A DNA stretch of 64,000 nt from Semisulcospira habei (GCA_036245525.1 BTPG01000006.1:69269400-69333399); one strand, 5' to 3'. Positions 52,983 to 64,000 are shown, counted from the first letter of the stretch. Numbers and translations are program-made. Notes: generated by a model not told the origin, from the sequence alone.

Positions 52983-53162
52983 CTGTTTGCGGCGCTGGTT
53001 ACTACCTCGCGTATGACCCTGCCACAGGAGCCCAGGCTTCACATTGTACTCCGTGTCCCGTGGACAGCTACACGAATCTGGACAACGCCACGACCTGTAC
53101 CTCCTGCCCACCGGGATGGACCACAACAAGCACAGGCAGCAAAAAAAGCACAGACTGTAAAG
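52983..53162 (+). CDS. Gene B exon: ephrin-receptor-like cysteine repeat
   Basis: The acceptor is tctctttccag and the donor AAAG|GTATGA; phase 1 to 1, 180 bases. It encodes CGAGYYLAYDPATGAQASHC, TPCPVDSYTNLDNATTC and TSCPPGWTTTSTGSKKSTDC. Relative to gene A, the CPVGSYTD turn has become CPVDSYTN, so the glycine of the CPxG turn is lost. Open frame and splice sites are intact. The next exon recognisable downstream is the TSP1 exon at 55464, also phase 1, so direct splicing would keep the frame. Confidence 0.8.
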
Positions 53163-53164
53163 GT

Positions 53165-53345
53165 ATGACCTCTTCAGTGCCGAGAAAAAGAGAGTCAACA
53201 TGATCCAACTGCAAGTAGATCCTCATGAGCCCCCGCAACTGCGGGGGCTCATGAGGTTCTATGCCTCTTGCTGAGACCAATTTGTATCCATGTTTCTTGG
53301 GCGGTGTTTGGTCGTTGAATGAACCATGATTTCAGAAACAACTTG
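53165..53345. mobile_element. Fold-back FB1 (copy B of 10220-10415)
   Basis: cctcatgagcccccgcaact-gcgggggctcatgagg. A few bases are missing in the left arm. Confidence 0.85.
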
Positions 53346-53349
53346 TACG

Positions 53350-53385
53350 CACAGTGTAGGTACGGCAGGTACAGTGTAGGTACAG
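53350..53385. repeat. Minisatellite, about two units
   Basis: acagtgtaggtacggcaggt-acagtgtaggtacagg. Copy A has about five units. Confidence 0.85.
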
Positions 53386-53624
53386 GAGAACATCGTGACA
53401 CACATGAAGCCATGTAGCCCCAGGGCCCTTGAATTACGAGTATTATGGTCGATCCAGCTTCTGCAACTCGTACATAGTCTTTTTTGTTGCTGTTTTTGTT
53501 CGCGGTTTTAACGTCCACGGCACCGAAGTGATAATGGACGGCCCTGACGGGCGGGTTATGGGGGACAGGGAAATTCTATTGCAAAAGGGGTTACACGGAG
53601 GAGTACACCACAAATGCACTATAT

Positions 53625-53827
53625 CTCTTTCATCCCGACGCACGTATTCCCCAAATTTTGGAGGCGTCATCTAACGACTATGCAGCTGTTGCAGGAGATG
53701 GATCGACCATGATAACTCAAGGGTAGTGCCAGATTAGCATGGCGCCGACAGGCGCCAAGCTAATCTGGCACTACCCTTGAATTATGGTCGACCCATCTCC
53801 TGCTGTCGTGCGTCAAGGCTGAATGGG
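53625..53827. mobile_element. Fold-back FB2 (copy B of 16013-16219)
   Basis: agattagcatggcgccgaca/ggcgccaagctaatctggca, TTAA at 53828. It begins right after the deletion junction (attgcaaaaggggttac). Confidence 0.85.
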
Positions 53828-54017
53828 TTAATTTATAACCCTTTTATACAGAGTCGACTAATAGCGAAACGTACGCTAGTAACTAGGTATGCACGGTGAC
53901 CACTATTTGAACGTGTCCGCTACGGCAGGTTTGACTGTACTATGAAGAAAGTAGAAGACTAATATTGTACACTCACTATCAGCACAAAATACAAAACCTG
54001 GAGAAACGCAGCTAATT

Positions 54018-54358
54018 AAACCGCTTGACTGCCGAGAAAAAGTGAGCAGATCCTCATCAGCCCTTGCAACTGCATTTTCGGTAAACAATGTATGTACGTC
54101 GCACACCACTTTTGATGGCTTGATGTGACCAGCGATTTTTGGTAAAAAAAAAAAAAAAAAAGTCTGCACGTCGCAAACCACTATGTGATGGCTTGATATG
54201 ACCATTTTTGGTAAAAATTGTCTGTACATCGCACACCACTATGTGATGGCTTGATGTGACCAGAGCGTATCCAAGCTCCTGTAACTTTTGCGGTTTGTGG
54301 TGGTTGAATAAACAAAGATTTCAAACACAGAGTGTACGCCAGTGGCACGAAACGGAAT
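54018..54358. mobile_element. FB1 element with internal tandem repeat (copy B)
   Basis: Same structure as 16411-16745 with three rather uneven units of the cgcacaccactatgtgatgg block. Confidence 0.7.
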
Positions 54359-55225
54359 AATGCATACATATTCAGCTGGTTTGTATTTTTTTTTTTTATT
54401 CACGGCATTTACACCAAATAGTCCAACAAGGCAGACTATAAAAAAATCTCCATGAAATGTTCTTTAGTTGTTACATGGTAGTCGTAGTCTTAGTATGATG
54501 CAATCACACCAGACGCACGCACGTAGGGTTCTTGTAAAAGAACTTCACTCAGCTGCAACCCGTCACACGTGGCGTAAGGTTGTAGACCACACTGGAGCTG
54601 GAGTAACAGTTCTAACAATATTTTATTGCAGATATGCGATCTCTACACAATGCATTGACAAGGGCATTCACACTGATATGCAGTCTCCTCTACAATGCAT
54701 CGACACTTGACATTGTCTCTCATACAATGTACACACATATTTCCTAACACCTTCCTTATACTATTACAGATTTCCAGAATAACCCAGCAAATTCGCACAA
54801 CACAACCAATCAGAAAAAAAAAACACGAAACCAAAACTCATTAATATTCATGAAAAAGAACACACTAGAATGAACTACAAAATGCCACTACTATTTAAGT
54901 GTCTTTGATACAATGTTACGAAATGTAGCCGACACTTTGACGTCACATCTGAGGTCACTAGAAAGATCGCGACCCTGCTCGAACTTCCCAGTCTAATGTA
55001 GGCGAAACCTCGCGTCACAACAAAAATCGCTCGCAAGTCTTTGTGCAAAAGAAAATGAAGGCTACTAAAAAGGGGCGTTATTCTTATCCAAAACAACTCA
55101 AATAAATGTCGGGTCTTTCCTGTGATTAACATACACATGCTCTCAAAGAATAACACAACCACAAACGTAACAGATGTAAATAAATTGTATTACGATTATT
55201 TTATTCAACAGTTGCCAAATCATCT
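54359..55225. other. Intron stretch, copy B of 16746-17605
   Basis: Collinear with copy A with small differences. No exon is recognised. Confidence 0.6.
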
Positions 55226-55463
55226 CTTTGAATGCCGAGAAAACGTCAACATCACACGACCGCAGTTGCGGGAGCTCATGAGGATCTAAACCTCTTGGTA
55301 AATCTACTTTGAATCCAAGTTTACGGGAACGCCTAGGGATCTCTGGCGTTAACACAGATTTGCGAAACACTATCCGCGTACGCTTGTAGTGAAGGGTTTA
55401 AACGATCCTATTTATTGTCACTTGCATGTACATGAAAAACTTACATAAGCAGCCTGTCGACAG

Positions 55464-55637
55464 TTAACGGACAGTGGGGGGTATGGTCTGCATGGACTGC
55501 GTGTACAGTTACTTGTGGCGGCGGCGGCCAACAACATCGCCAGCGACTCTGCAACAACCCGGCCCCTCTGAGCGGAGGTCTCAACTGCACTGGGAATGAT
55601 GCAGAGACGGTCACTTGTGACGATACCCCGTGTCCAG
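55464..55637 (+). CDS. Gene B exon: thrombospondin type 1 repeat
   Basis: The acceptor is agcctgtcgacag and the donor CCAG|GTAAAT; phase 1 to 1, 174 bases. It encodes NGQWGVWSAWTACTVTCGGG, GQQHRQRLCNNPAPLSGGLN and CTGNDAETVTCDDTPCP. All six TSP1 cysteines, the tryptophans and the RQR ladder are kept. It differs from gene A by Ala for Pro (twice) and Asp for Gly. It is the last exon of gene B that I can see. The second TSP1 exon and terminal exon of gene A are missing here, so how this transcript ends is open. Confidence 0.9.
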
Positions 55638-55904
55638 GTAAATATATCTGCCATTTCTGCCGAACTCCCTCTGTCCGGGTAAACCGGCCTGTCTTTCTCA
55701 ATGCCTATATGTCTGTCTGTTCTGCGCTGTGCTGGGAACGATACAAGGAGCATACCAGTAAACCAAGGTCCTTGGGCCCACGACGGACGCAGTAGGACCG
55801 CGCACAGGTCCGTGTGCGGGGGCCCACTGCGCCGCCGTGGGCCAGAAGACGTTTTGCTACTGTGACCCCTTCTCTCCAGGTACATAGTTTAATTGCCTAT
55901 CTCT

Positions 55905-56030
55905 CCGACTCTGTTACGAATGACTCCCAACAACGTACAAGAGCGAACTCACGGCTCATAACCGAATTCTACAATAAGAATAGACAACACTGCAATTCAA
56001 ACATCTCCAAGAGAGATAGAGTATCATGAC
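55905..56030. mobile_element. Fold-back FB6, half (copy B)
   Basis: aatgactcccaacaacgtac...gagagatagagtatcatg. An AAATA-rich tract follows at 56031-56140. Confidence 0.7.
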
Positions 56031-56419
56031 CCCCCCAAAAATTAAAAAAAAGAGAATAAAAATAAATAAATAAATAATAAATAAATAAATAAATAAATAA
56101 TAAAAAATAAATAAATAAATAAAATAAAAAACTTCTCGTCTTCCTTTAGTTTCTCACGGCTAGGGGTGAATTAGTGAGGTGAGAGGAAAGAAATGATGGG
56201 GAATTCGCACACTCGAAATCAGTGCCGTTCCAGTGCAATAATAAAAAAAGACCCAGTCGGAAAGCACAAACCTTTGAACTTCACAATAACATACGCAACA
56301 GAAAAATATCAGTCGAATGCGGTTGCAGTCTGCAGAATCACCGGATAAAATACGAAGTGTGTTTTTTGTTCTTGTTGGTTTTGTATGGAAAAGTAATTCT
56401 GCCGACTGCTTTGTTGTTA

Positions 56420-56815
56420 TTACTAGTGAGGTTTCGTTTACGACGAATCAATGACTCCCAACAACAAACAAGAGCGAACTCACGGCTTATAACCGAATTC
56501 TACAATAAGAATAGACAAGACTGCAATTGAAATATCTTCAAGAGGCGTAGATTATCATGACCCCCCTTCCCCCCCCCCCTCTCCCCGGGCCGACGAAGAT
56601 CTATACCTCTGGGAGATGTTTGCACTGCTGTTTATGCCTAACCCAGTGCGCAAAGGCCATCGGGCGACCGTTGACCCGTGCACGGGCCAACAACCGCCGA
56701 CGTCGGCCCGATGACCTATTGCGCATTGGTATGGTACGAACTGGTTGTTTTTGCTCTCGTTCGTTGTTGGTAGTCGTTCAATGCAAACAAAACCTCGCTA
56801 TTGACGATACAAGGT
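56420..56815. mobile_element. Fold-back FB6 (copy B of 18930-19330)
   Basis: gtgaggtttcgtttacgacg at the left, cgttcgttgttggtagtcgt at the right, centre with gccgacgtcggc. Confidence 0.7.
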
Positions 56816-57206
56816 TTACAACAGAGTTACAGCGTATTTCCCACGATCGTCTGCTACACCGCCCAGCAACCAGTCGCCTGAACACTTCATCTCGCTCCCA
56901 GCTCTTCTGTGCTAATGGTGCTCCTAGCATATTTCACTACAGAGAAGAAGGACCCTGCTCATAAGTAAAAAATAAGGCGCGGATAGTATTCTCATTAGGC
57001 TTCTGATAAAATTAGGATCAACAAATGAACCGATGATAAAGTAAAGGAGCTTGCGGATCCGTCGAAGAGTCAAACAGGGAAAGGTGGGTTTTTTTTTTGC
57101 ACATTGTCCATTCTGCCCTGCCAAGGCTGAAAGTCTGTTTTAGTGACAGATAACCCTTTCCCTGCCAGTGGACGTACATCTTGTGTCTGAAATCTTTGTT
57201 CATTAA

Positions 57207-57385
57207 CCCATTCAGCCCTGACGCACTACAACAGGAGATGGGTCGACCGTGATAATTCAAGGTTAATACCAAGCTAATCTGGCACGCCCTTTAATTATCA
57301 TGGTCGATCCATCTCCTGCAACTGGTGCATAGTCATTAGATGGCGCCTCCAATATTTGGGAAATACGGCAGTCGGGCTGAATGAG
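57207..57385. mobile_element. FB2 nested in FB1 (copy B)
   Basis: TTAA at 57203 and 57386. The FB2 core is partly deleted here (aaggttaataccaagctaat). FB1 parts lie at 57145-57202 and 57390-57515. Confidence 0.8.
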
Positions 57386-57564
57386 TTAAACCCCCAAAAC
57401 CAACAGCCACAACCGTCCAAGAAACAAGGATACGACGTGGTCTGAGCAAGAGGCAGAGCTGCGGGGGCTCACGAGGGTCTAGGCGGTGCTCACCTTTTCT
57501 CGGCAGCAATGGTCATTGCATTACATTGAAAATCAGTTGTTGTTGTTGTTGTTGTTGTTTTTAC

Positions 57565-57743
57565 CCATTTAGTCCTGCAGCTGGAGATGGATTTATCTTG
57601 ATAATTCAAGGGTAGTGCCAGTTAGCTTACCGTTCAGGCGCCAAGCTAATTTGGCATTACCCTTGAATTGCCAAGGTCAAACCACCCCTGCAACTGTTAC
57701 ATAGTCGTTCAGTAACACTTCCAAAATTTGGGGCTAAGAGGAT
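57565..57743. mobile_element. Fold-back FB2, short (copy B of 20040)
   Basis: Bounded by TTAC on both sides. A (TTG)n run lies before it (57537-57560) and a C run after it (57746-57763). Confidence 0.75.
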
Positions 57744-57861
57744 TTACCCCCCCCCCCCCCCCCAATAAAAAAAAAACAGAAAAAAAAGTGACTTACTGCA
57801 TTGTGTACTCACAGACAACATCAAAAAAAATTTCTCGTTCGGACACAACTCTATAAACGTA

Positions 57862-58505
57862 CAGGAAGTGACTTCTTGAGACCGTTTTTGTATCTCTTCT
57901 TTGGTGCCCCTCTGTCTCGGTGTCCAGTGGCGAGCTCGCCGAACAGAGTGATCTTGGGTAGGCGATGATCCTCCATCCTGGAGACGTGCCCCGCCCAGCG
58001 AAGCTGTGTCCGTAGAAGCAAAACCTCGATGCTTACAGTTTCCGCCTGTTCAAGGACCTCGACGTTGGTGACATAGTCACTCCAGTGAATGCTGAGGATG
58101 GTACGCAGGCAGCGCTGGTAAAAGCGTTCGAGGAGTCGTAGTTGGCTGCGGTAGAGGGCCCAGGACTCGGAACCGTACAGCAGGGTGGTGAGGACGACAG
58201 CTCTGTACACGCTGATCTTGGTGCCTTTTTTCAGCTGTTGATTGTGCCACACCCGCTTGAATAGTCGCCCGAAAGCACTGTTCGCTTTTGCCAGCCTGTT
58301 GTCCAGCTCCTTGTCCAGCTTGGCGTCTGACGTGATGATGCAGCCAAGGTAGGTAAACTGGTGTACAGACTTCAGTTCGGACTCGCCGATGGTGATGTGG
58401 GGAGGGCGATGCTCTTCCTTGGGTGCCGGCCGATGAAGGACCTCTGTCTTTTTCAGACTGACCTCAAGTCCAAAGAGCTGCTTCGTCCTGATCGATGAAT
58501 AAAGC
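57862..58505 (-). pseudogene. Internal fragment of an RTE-like LINE
   Basis: Minus strand, one open frame of about 215 residues: FGLEVSLKKTEVLHRPAPKE, FTYLGCIITSDAKLDKELDN, RLAKANSAFGRLFKRVWHNQ, LLYGSESWALYRSQLRLLER and LRWAGHVSRMEDHRLPKITL, ending in RDRGAPKKRYKNGLKKSL. This is the C-terminal part of a widespread LINE RT; the clade assignment (RTE-like) is from memory of this block. Both ends stop abruptly, with no 3' UTR or tail. The fragment replaces the 20,340-21,120 interval of copy A, including TSP1 repeat 2 and the terminal exon. Confidence 0.85.
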
Positions 58506-58770
58506 AATAGAAAAAAATACGACTGAAATATGATGCTCTAACTTGATCCGTGTTGATGTAAACAATATTTTTAAAATGCGACTGAAATATCATGCACATG
58601 GTAGTCATTTTCGCCTGTTGTTACGACCTTTGTGAGAATTTGAACATTGTCAAAAAGTTCGTGGATAAGCCTACTCCTTGCAATCTAGGCGTTCGTCATA
58701 ATGCTCACGGAGTGATGGAGACTGTATGATTTTTGCGACAACTTTTACAGATTCTGAAACTCTACCGATT

Positions 58771-58990
58771 AGACCCTTCACTGCAGAAAAAAGGTGAACA
58801 CGATCCAACTGCATGAGACATAAATCCTTATGAGCCCCCGCGACAACGGGGACTCATGCGGATCTATGCCTCGCGCTGAGACCATGTTTCATGGACGGGT
58901 TTGGTTTTTGGTCGCTGAATTAACCAAATAAGATTTAGAAACAACAACAACAAAAATCAGTGTATGTGTAGTGGCTTAAGAGCCAGATAA
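58771..58990. mobile_element. Fold-back FB1 (copy B of 21399)
   Basis: agacccttcactgcagaaaa...gagcccccgcgacaacgggg-actcatgcggatctatg. Confidence 0.8.
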
Positions 58991-59244
58991 CACCACCTGT
59001 TTTAGAAACATGGATATAAATGCAACTTTTAAGAGACACTGATATTCATGAGTCCCCGCAACTGCGGGGACACGTTATGATCTGTTTCTTGCCTCTGCGT
59101 CGGATTTGCGGCGCCCCTTTCCATATGCGTAACTCCTGTAGAAGCTATGTTTGCATCAACCAAAAACTTTTATAAATGTCTCACAAAACTTGTGTATAAT
59201 TTTGGGTGTCTGAAAAGTGTGTTTGCGCACATTCTCTCTTTTAA

Positions 59245-59290
59245 CTCATTCTCGGCCAGCCACATCCGGATGCGGCTGACCGCAAATGAG
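59245..59290. mobile_element. Mini fold-back FB4 (copy B)
   Basis: Between TTAA at 59241 and 59291; gccagccacatcc/ggatgcggctg. Confidence 0.8.
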
Positions 59291-59631
59291 TTAACGTGGA
59301 GGTGGAGACTGAAGGGAGTGTACAGGAGCTATGTGGCATTTGTTACATTGTCTCAAAGCTTGTTACATGGAGTCTGAAAATATGCTTTAACGACCCTAAT
59401 ACGATACGGGTCTCTAATTTGCTCCACGCTAGCAACACTGTTGAATAAGGACAGCATAGGGTAAAAGTACTTTCATTTCAACGTCAAAAAGGTCTAAAAT
59501 GATACATATTCCATTGATGCAATATTAATCTACAGCGTTAATATTATATTGTGTTGTATAATATACGTTGACATGTTGCTTGTTAATCTGATATCATTCA
59601 CATATTTACAACTCCATCACTTTTATTGACA

Positions 59632-59900
59632 ACTGTGTGGGATGGATCGACCATGACAGCCAAACTGTAGCGAGTGCTGTAGCTTGTGAAATAAAAAGTG
59701 AGATTGTATTAGGCTGTAAATGTTTTATTACGCCCAGACATTGTGTTCAGATTAAACCAGTAATCCTTGGATATGTGAATCGATCATGCCAGTTCAAGGA
59801 TGAAACAAGAATAGCTTGGCGCTTCGAAGCGCCACGCTACTCCTGCTCCTTTCTTGAACTATCATGGTCGATCTATCATTTGTACTGTACTGTAGTCTAC
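59632..59900. mobile_element. FB2-related fold-back with long loop (copy B)
   Basis: ggatggatcgaccatgacag/gaactatcatggtcgatcta with the inner palindrome agcttggcgcttcgaagcgcc. Confidence 0.7.
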
Positions 59901-59934
59901 CTTGATGAAATGTTATTGGCAGTGCCTGATTACA

Positions 59935-60000
59935 CACGCGCGCTCGCGCGCGCGCACGCACGCACGCACGCACGCACACCCACACACACTCACACTCACA
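59935..60000. repeat. (CG/AC)n microsatellite
   Basis: Short counterpart of 22766-22920, with cgcg and acgc units. Confidence 0.9.
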
Positions 60001-60244
60001 AACCCACGATAGTTTACATCACCGATAACATCGAATACAATAATATTTGTAATATATACAACACAATTTCAAATTATTATACAAAAGCAGCAAATGCAAA
60101 TTTCTGTGACACTTTATTTGATTGCTTACAAAGCGGCAAACATTTCCCAAATATAGAATTTAAAAAAATAGAACCCCAAAAATGATCTCTCGCGATCACA
60201 GATATCTAAAAAGATACTGTGTCTGGCATGATCAGTAACAGTGT

Positions 60245-60360
60245 TTAGCTCATTCAAGGCGCCTCGCATCAGAAGCTACAAAAGTGTCGTATGGCGGTGC
60301 CGGCGGCAACGCTGTAAGACCCTTCCGCAGCTATTGATGCGGGGTCCCTTGAATGAGTTA
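60245..60360. mobile_element. Fold-back FB5 (copy B)
   Basis: ctcattcaaggcgcctcgca...ggggtcccttgaatgagttaa. Confidence 0.75.
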
Positions 60361-60439
60361 ATGAATTTAGTGCAGAGTTGTAAAGAACCTATAGACCACG
60401 TGACTACTCAAGCCTCTGCAGATTTTGTCCACATTGCAT

Positions 60440-60745
60440 TAGTGGGGTTTCGTTAGTGAGGTTTGAGGTTTCGTTTGCAACCAACGACTCCCAACAACGA
60501 ACGAGCACGAAGTCACGGCGGATAGCATGCTTGTGCAATAAGCATTGTCAACACTCCAAAGATGGATAGATTCTCATGAGCCCTCATGATACATGAGGAT
60601 CTGTGCCTCTTGGAGATGCTTGGGGTGTTGTCTATGCTTATATACTGGATGTCTGCTGTGACCTCGCTCTATTTAATTTTTCGGAGTCGTTGGATGTAAA
60701 CATAACTTCACTTATGACACAAATAACATGACATCTGTGGTGAAA
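60440..60745. mobile_element. Fold-back FB6 (copy B of 23330)
   Basis: gtttgcaaccaacgactccc...gcatgcttgtgcaataagca and tgcttatatactggatgtct...gagtcgttggatgtaaac. Confidence 0.75.
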
Positions 60746-60884
60746 GGCCGGTCTGAGCAACACTGAGATGATAATCAGGTCAATTTTGAGTATTTGAATA
60801 GTACGGAGTGTTTTAAATACTCAGCGGTTTTTTTAAAGTTCATTTCATTTTACTTTTCTTTTTCTTTCGCTTCATTTTATTTAA

Positions 60885-61087
60885 CCAATTTAGCCCCGAC
60901 GCCGTACAGCAGGAGATGGATTGACCACGATAATTCAAGGACAGTGCCAGATTGGCTCAGGTGTCAAGTCAATCTGGCACTAACCTTGAATAGATCATGA
61001 TCAGTCCATCTCTTGCCACTGGTACGTAGTCGTTTGGCAACACCTGCAAACTTTGAGAAATGTGGACGTGAGGCTAAAATTAATGGG
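60885..61087. mobile_element. Fold-back FB2 (copy B of 23794)
   Basis: Between TTAA at 60881 and 61088; cagattggctcaggtgtc/aagtcaatctggca. Confidence 0.85.
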
Positions 61088-61329
61088 TTAAATTCAACAC
61101 AGGAGCCAGAAATCATGAAGAAGGACTGTCAACATGTAAAACTACTTCACTGGAACTGCAAATCCATTTCAACAGATCTCCCATCTTGGGAAAGTCCTAT
61201 TTAACAGTCGAATTACATTATTTTAAAGTACAATTACGCGTCAATTTGTAGACACATTTCAGCACTATTTGTGTTTGTTATGACTTGTCGACACACGTAA
61301 TGAACGTTAACAGCAGTATGGACACCCAG

Positions 61330-61935
61330 CACAAGCACACGCGTAATCGCACTTATTTATTCTGCGCTGCCGCTCGCGTGTCAATCTATTTTTAGCTGTT
61401 ATTAGTAACGATATCGTTGTATTTATAGAACGGAGTGGAGTCATTGTCAGGTTATTTGATATAAAGACGACGTGTGCTGAACGGGATTCTCCTTTGTTTA
61501 AATGAACCATAACTAGACCTGTGTATAGCTTTTCACAACCATCTGTTACAGAAATGTATCTTTGAACAGCTACGGCGGTAGCGGGCCTCTAAGCGTTAAA
61601 ATCCTTAAATGTCGAAGGTGAAAAACTCACAAAACGTCAAGGATATTATTATCCTTCTTTCTATAATCGCAATACATCAAGTAACGGTGTGATTTCACAT
61701 TATGGGATTAACAAATTATTTGAATCTTGAACGATATTCATTCCGATGTCAAACAAATTATCAAAACAAGTGATTTAAGTGAACATCAGGCACTGGTGTT
61801 CGCTGAATCAGCGTATTTTCATCACGATGTATGCCCCCTTGACAGTCGCCATTTTGGCATTTCTACATCAGAATTTTGAAAACAAAAACCAAACAGACTG
61901 AAAGCCAAGAAATCATCACACCATACAAGTTTTAG
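61330..61935. other. About 606-bp segment present in copy B only
   Basis: Copy A reads gtttggacactttcaacatc across this point. Copy B has ggacaccc...agtcactttcaacatc, so only CAC is shared at the two edges. No terminal inverted repeats, tail or protein similarity were seen. Confidence 0.75.
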
Positions 61936-62054
61936 TCACTTTCAACATCATAAATTGAACTTCCGCTCTGATAAAAAATCACCATGAAATCGAAAACGAC
62001 TGTCATTGCAAAGCAAAGAGAAATACCAAACGTGCCATGCACCTTATCATTTAC

Positions 62055-62159
62055 CCATTTAGCGCCAAAAGCCTAACAGCAATCCATCTCCTGCAACTGT
62101 AACATAGTCCTTAAGTAGCACCTTCACAATTTTAAAATGCGGCCGTGGGGTTAAATGGG
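62055..62159. mobile_element. FB2 deletion derivative (copy B of 24339)
   Basis: cccatttagcgccaaaagcc...cggccgtggggttaaatggg, TTAA at 62160. Confidence 0.8.
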
Positions 62160-62347
62160 TTAAACCTTCGTATCCACGACATGCACGTGCAGTTTGCTTT
62201 CTCCTAATGTTTGTAGTTTTTTAAAGACCCATCAACTTCTTAAATCATCGTATTAAGAATACAATATACACTGTCAGCACATTTTTCCGTTTAGTCAAAC
62301 AAACACTTGTGCAAAACACATCATGAGAGAACTGTACACCACAATTC

Positions 62348-62420
62348 GTTATAACCATTTGCGTGGAATTTACTGGAATCATCGCGACTAAAACCGAGAT
62401 CGACACGCAAATGGATAATA
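62348..62420. mobile_element. Fold-back FB3 (copy B)
   Basis: aaccatttgcgtggaattta...cgagatcgacacgcaaatgg. Confidence 0.7.
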
Positions 62421-62599
62421 TTTATATCCGGTACGTTGAAATTCACAAGTGTTAGTGGTTGCGGTTTCTCTTGGAATGTACTGTATATTTTTTTTTAAAG
62501 AGAGACTGCCCGCGACACTCGCAAAACAGGCAAGAATTTAAAAAAACAAACTGTACAAAAATAGAACTTGGACAATTCCCCCACCACCCTCCTTGTTCT

Positions 62600-62663
62600 T
62601 CCCCCCCCCCCACCACCCCCCCTAACCCCCCCCCACTCCCCCCCCCCACTCCCCCCCCCCCCC
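62600..62663. repeat. Expanded C-tract
   Basis: C runs of 7-14 separated by single bases. Copy A has only short C runs at 24906-24950. Confidence 0.9.
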
Positions 62664-63521
62664 AACCTTCCCCAGAGTGAAATCACCGCAAGGTAGAAGC
62701 ACTTCCACTGCTGAAGTATTCATTATTTTAGTCATCACAAAATATTTTTCTGTAACCAACAATTTAATGATACACCTGATATCCTTATAACTGGAGAATT
62801 TTACAAAAAATATCTACAAAAACGTTCAAAAAACTTTGTCTTTTTCAGTCTCTCTACACCATTTCTCAATGGTCTGGCTCTATTCGATTTTCCCCTGGTC
62901 GTCCGTTCTCAAGGCAACTGGAGTCCCCTTGTCATTATTACCAAAGTAACATGTGATAAGTAGACTCCCTTATTACATGTTACGATGACAACGTTACTCG
63001 CTGAGCAAAGCGTTCTCCCCAAAATATATCTTTGGCCAATCACAATTCTCAGTACAATCCTACCCTAATCTTCTTTCAGTCAAACCTCTAAACAAAACTA
63101 TGCCAATATACAATTTAGAGGGCTACACAACAAAAAGAACTATATGTAGGTGTTCTATGATACGGCTGATACCAGTTTCATACAAAACATAACTGAATAA
63201 TTGGATAAGTTAGATAATATCAACGACAGGAAAATTCAACTGAAATAAAGACTCTATCACCTACTGACAGTTAAGAAACGAAAAGCTGGATAAATAATAA
63301 TACAGGGGGTTACGCAACAAAATAATGATATACACGCATTGTGTTTGGCCTATATTACCAATTCCATACAAAAGAATGACTGAAAATGTGTTGAATAAAA
63401 AAAATACTGGCGAGGGAATTTCAAGGCGAATGCAGTCAACCACGAGGTTGTTGACTGGTAGTCGGAAGTATGGAGATTTACGTCCATTGAACATCTACGT
63501 CTCGGGTCCGGTCAGAGGTGT

Positions 63522-63580
63522 CAATGTCGGAGGTAAGTGTTCCGAGCTAAAGCCCTCGACTCTTACCTCCGACATTGATC
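63522..63580. repeat. Short hairpin (copy B of 25932)
   Basis: tcaatgtcggaggtaag/cttacctccgacattga. Copy B continues collinear with copy A to the window end, where tgacccttgaccttt begins the tandem repeat array. Confidence 0.85.
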
Positions 63581-64000
63581 CCCCCTCCAGACGACAAGAA
63601 CCACTGGCAAAGCCTAACTCGTAATACAACTAATAATGTGTATATGCATGAATTCATATGTTCTAGTATAACCATGATAAAACTGGGAAATACACGAGAC
63701 ATATTGTTTATCTCATAACATTGAAAATACAGACATATTTAAAGCAATTTAAAAAAAAAATCAAAGTTGAAAAGCCGCTGAGAATCTATACCTAAATGTA
63801 ATGCAAAAAGTATTAAAAAAATTAAGGACTGTAAACAAGTAGTAACAAGAAAGGCGAAGCCCTTATGGCTCAAGTGGATGACCGATCCACACATGTCTGA
63901 CAATAAGTAAGCGATGGCTTCTGCACTAACAAAATCCATGTTTTTTTCAAAATTTAATCAATTTTACACATCTCTCAAACCCCCGTGACCCTTGACCTTT

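Overview
The window is eukaryotic, intron-rich and very repeat-dense. Short exons with GT-AG borders encode extracellular modules (sushi, ephrin-receptor-like cysteine motifs, EGF, thrombospondin type 1). They sit among non-LTR retrotransposons, a DIRS-like element, an LTR, SINE-like repeats, many fold-back MITEs and long microsatellites. This fits a lophotrochozoan animal, most likely a marine gastropod mollusc. The taxon is an inference from repeat style and gene families, not proven here. No rRNA, bona fide tRNA gene, CRISPR array or bacterial operon is visible.

Layout. (1) 1-3,900: repeats, including a Harbinger-type MITE inside one arm of a long inverted repeat, and one doubtful exon. 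(2) 3,980-26,400, copy A: a Rex1-like LINE split by a solo LTR, a second LINE fragment, then a plus-strand gene, called gene A here. Its exons run from 8,392 to about 21,145: a membrane-proximal-type exon, two ephrin-receptor-like exons, three exons of a LamG-like domain, an EGF pair, two TSP1 exons and a probable terminal exon with AATAAA. (3) 26,400-42,800, spacer: tandem repeats rich in nuclear-receptor-like direct repeats, SINEs, a minus-strand gene C (four 3' exons: a domain with an RRRR cleavage site, an ephrin-like exon, a transmembrane exon and a PPxY tail), then plus-strand sushi and following exons that start gene B. (4) 42,800-64,000, copy B: a second copy of the whole of region 2, still running at the window end. 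It carries its own insertions (a nested Rex1 LINE, a 5 kb DIRS element, a piece of another LINE) and has lost six internal or terminal exons relative to copy A.

The two copies make the window unusually informative. Each lesion in one copy has an empty or filled counterpart in the other, so insertions and deletions can be ordered: solo LTR only in A; nested LINE, DIRS and RTE-like patch only in B; the 10.7-16.0 kb exon block only in A. Because the lost exons are together phase-symmetric, gene B could still splice in frame from its ephrin-like exon to its TSP1 exon. It would then encode a shorter protein of sushi, cleavage-site domain, ephrin-like and TSP1 modules.

The non-coding space is dominated by at least five families of palindromic elements with ends of the type TTAA-CYC...GRG-TTAA, as expected of piggyBac-like MITEs. 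Several sit back to back and share one TTAA, and one is inserted in another at a TTAA still visible empty elsewhere in the window. Exon borders were read by eye from phases, splice signals and the A/B comparison. No alignment or database search was run.
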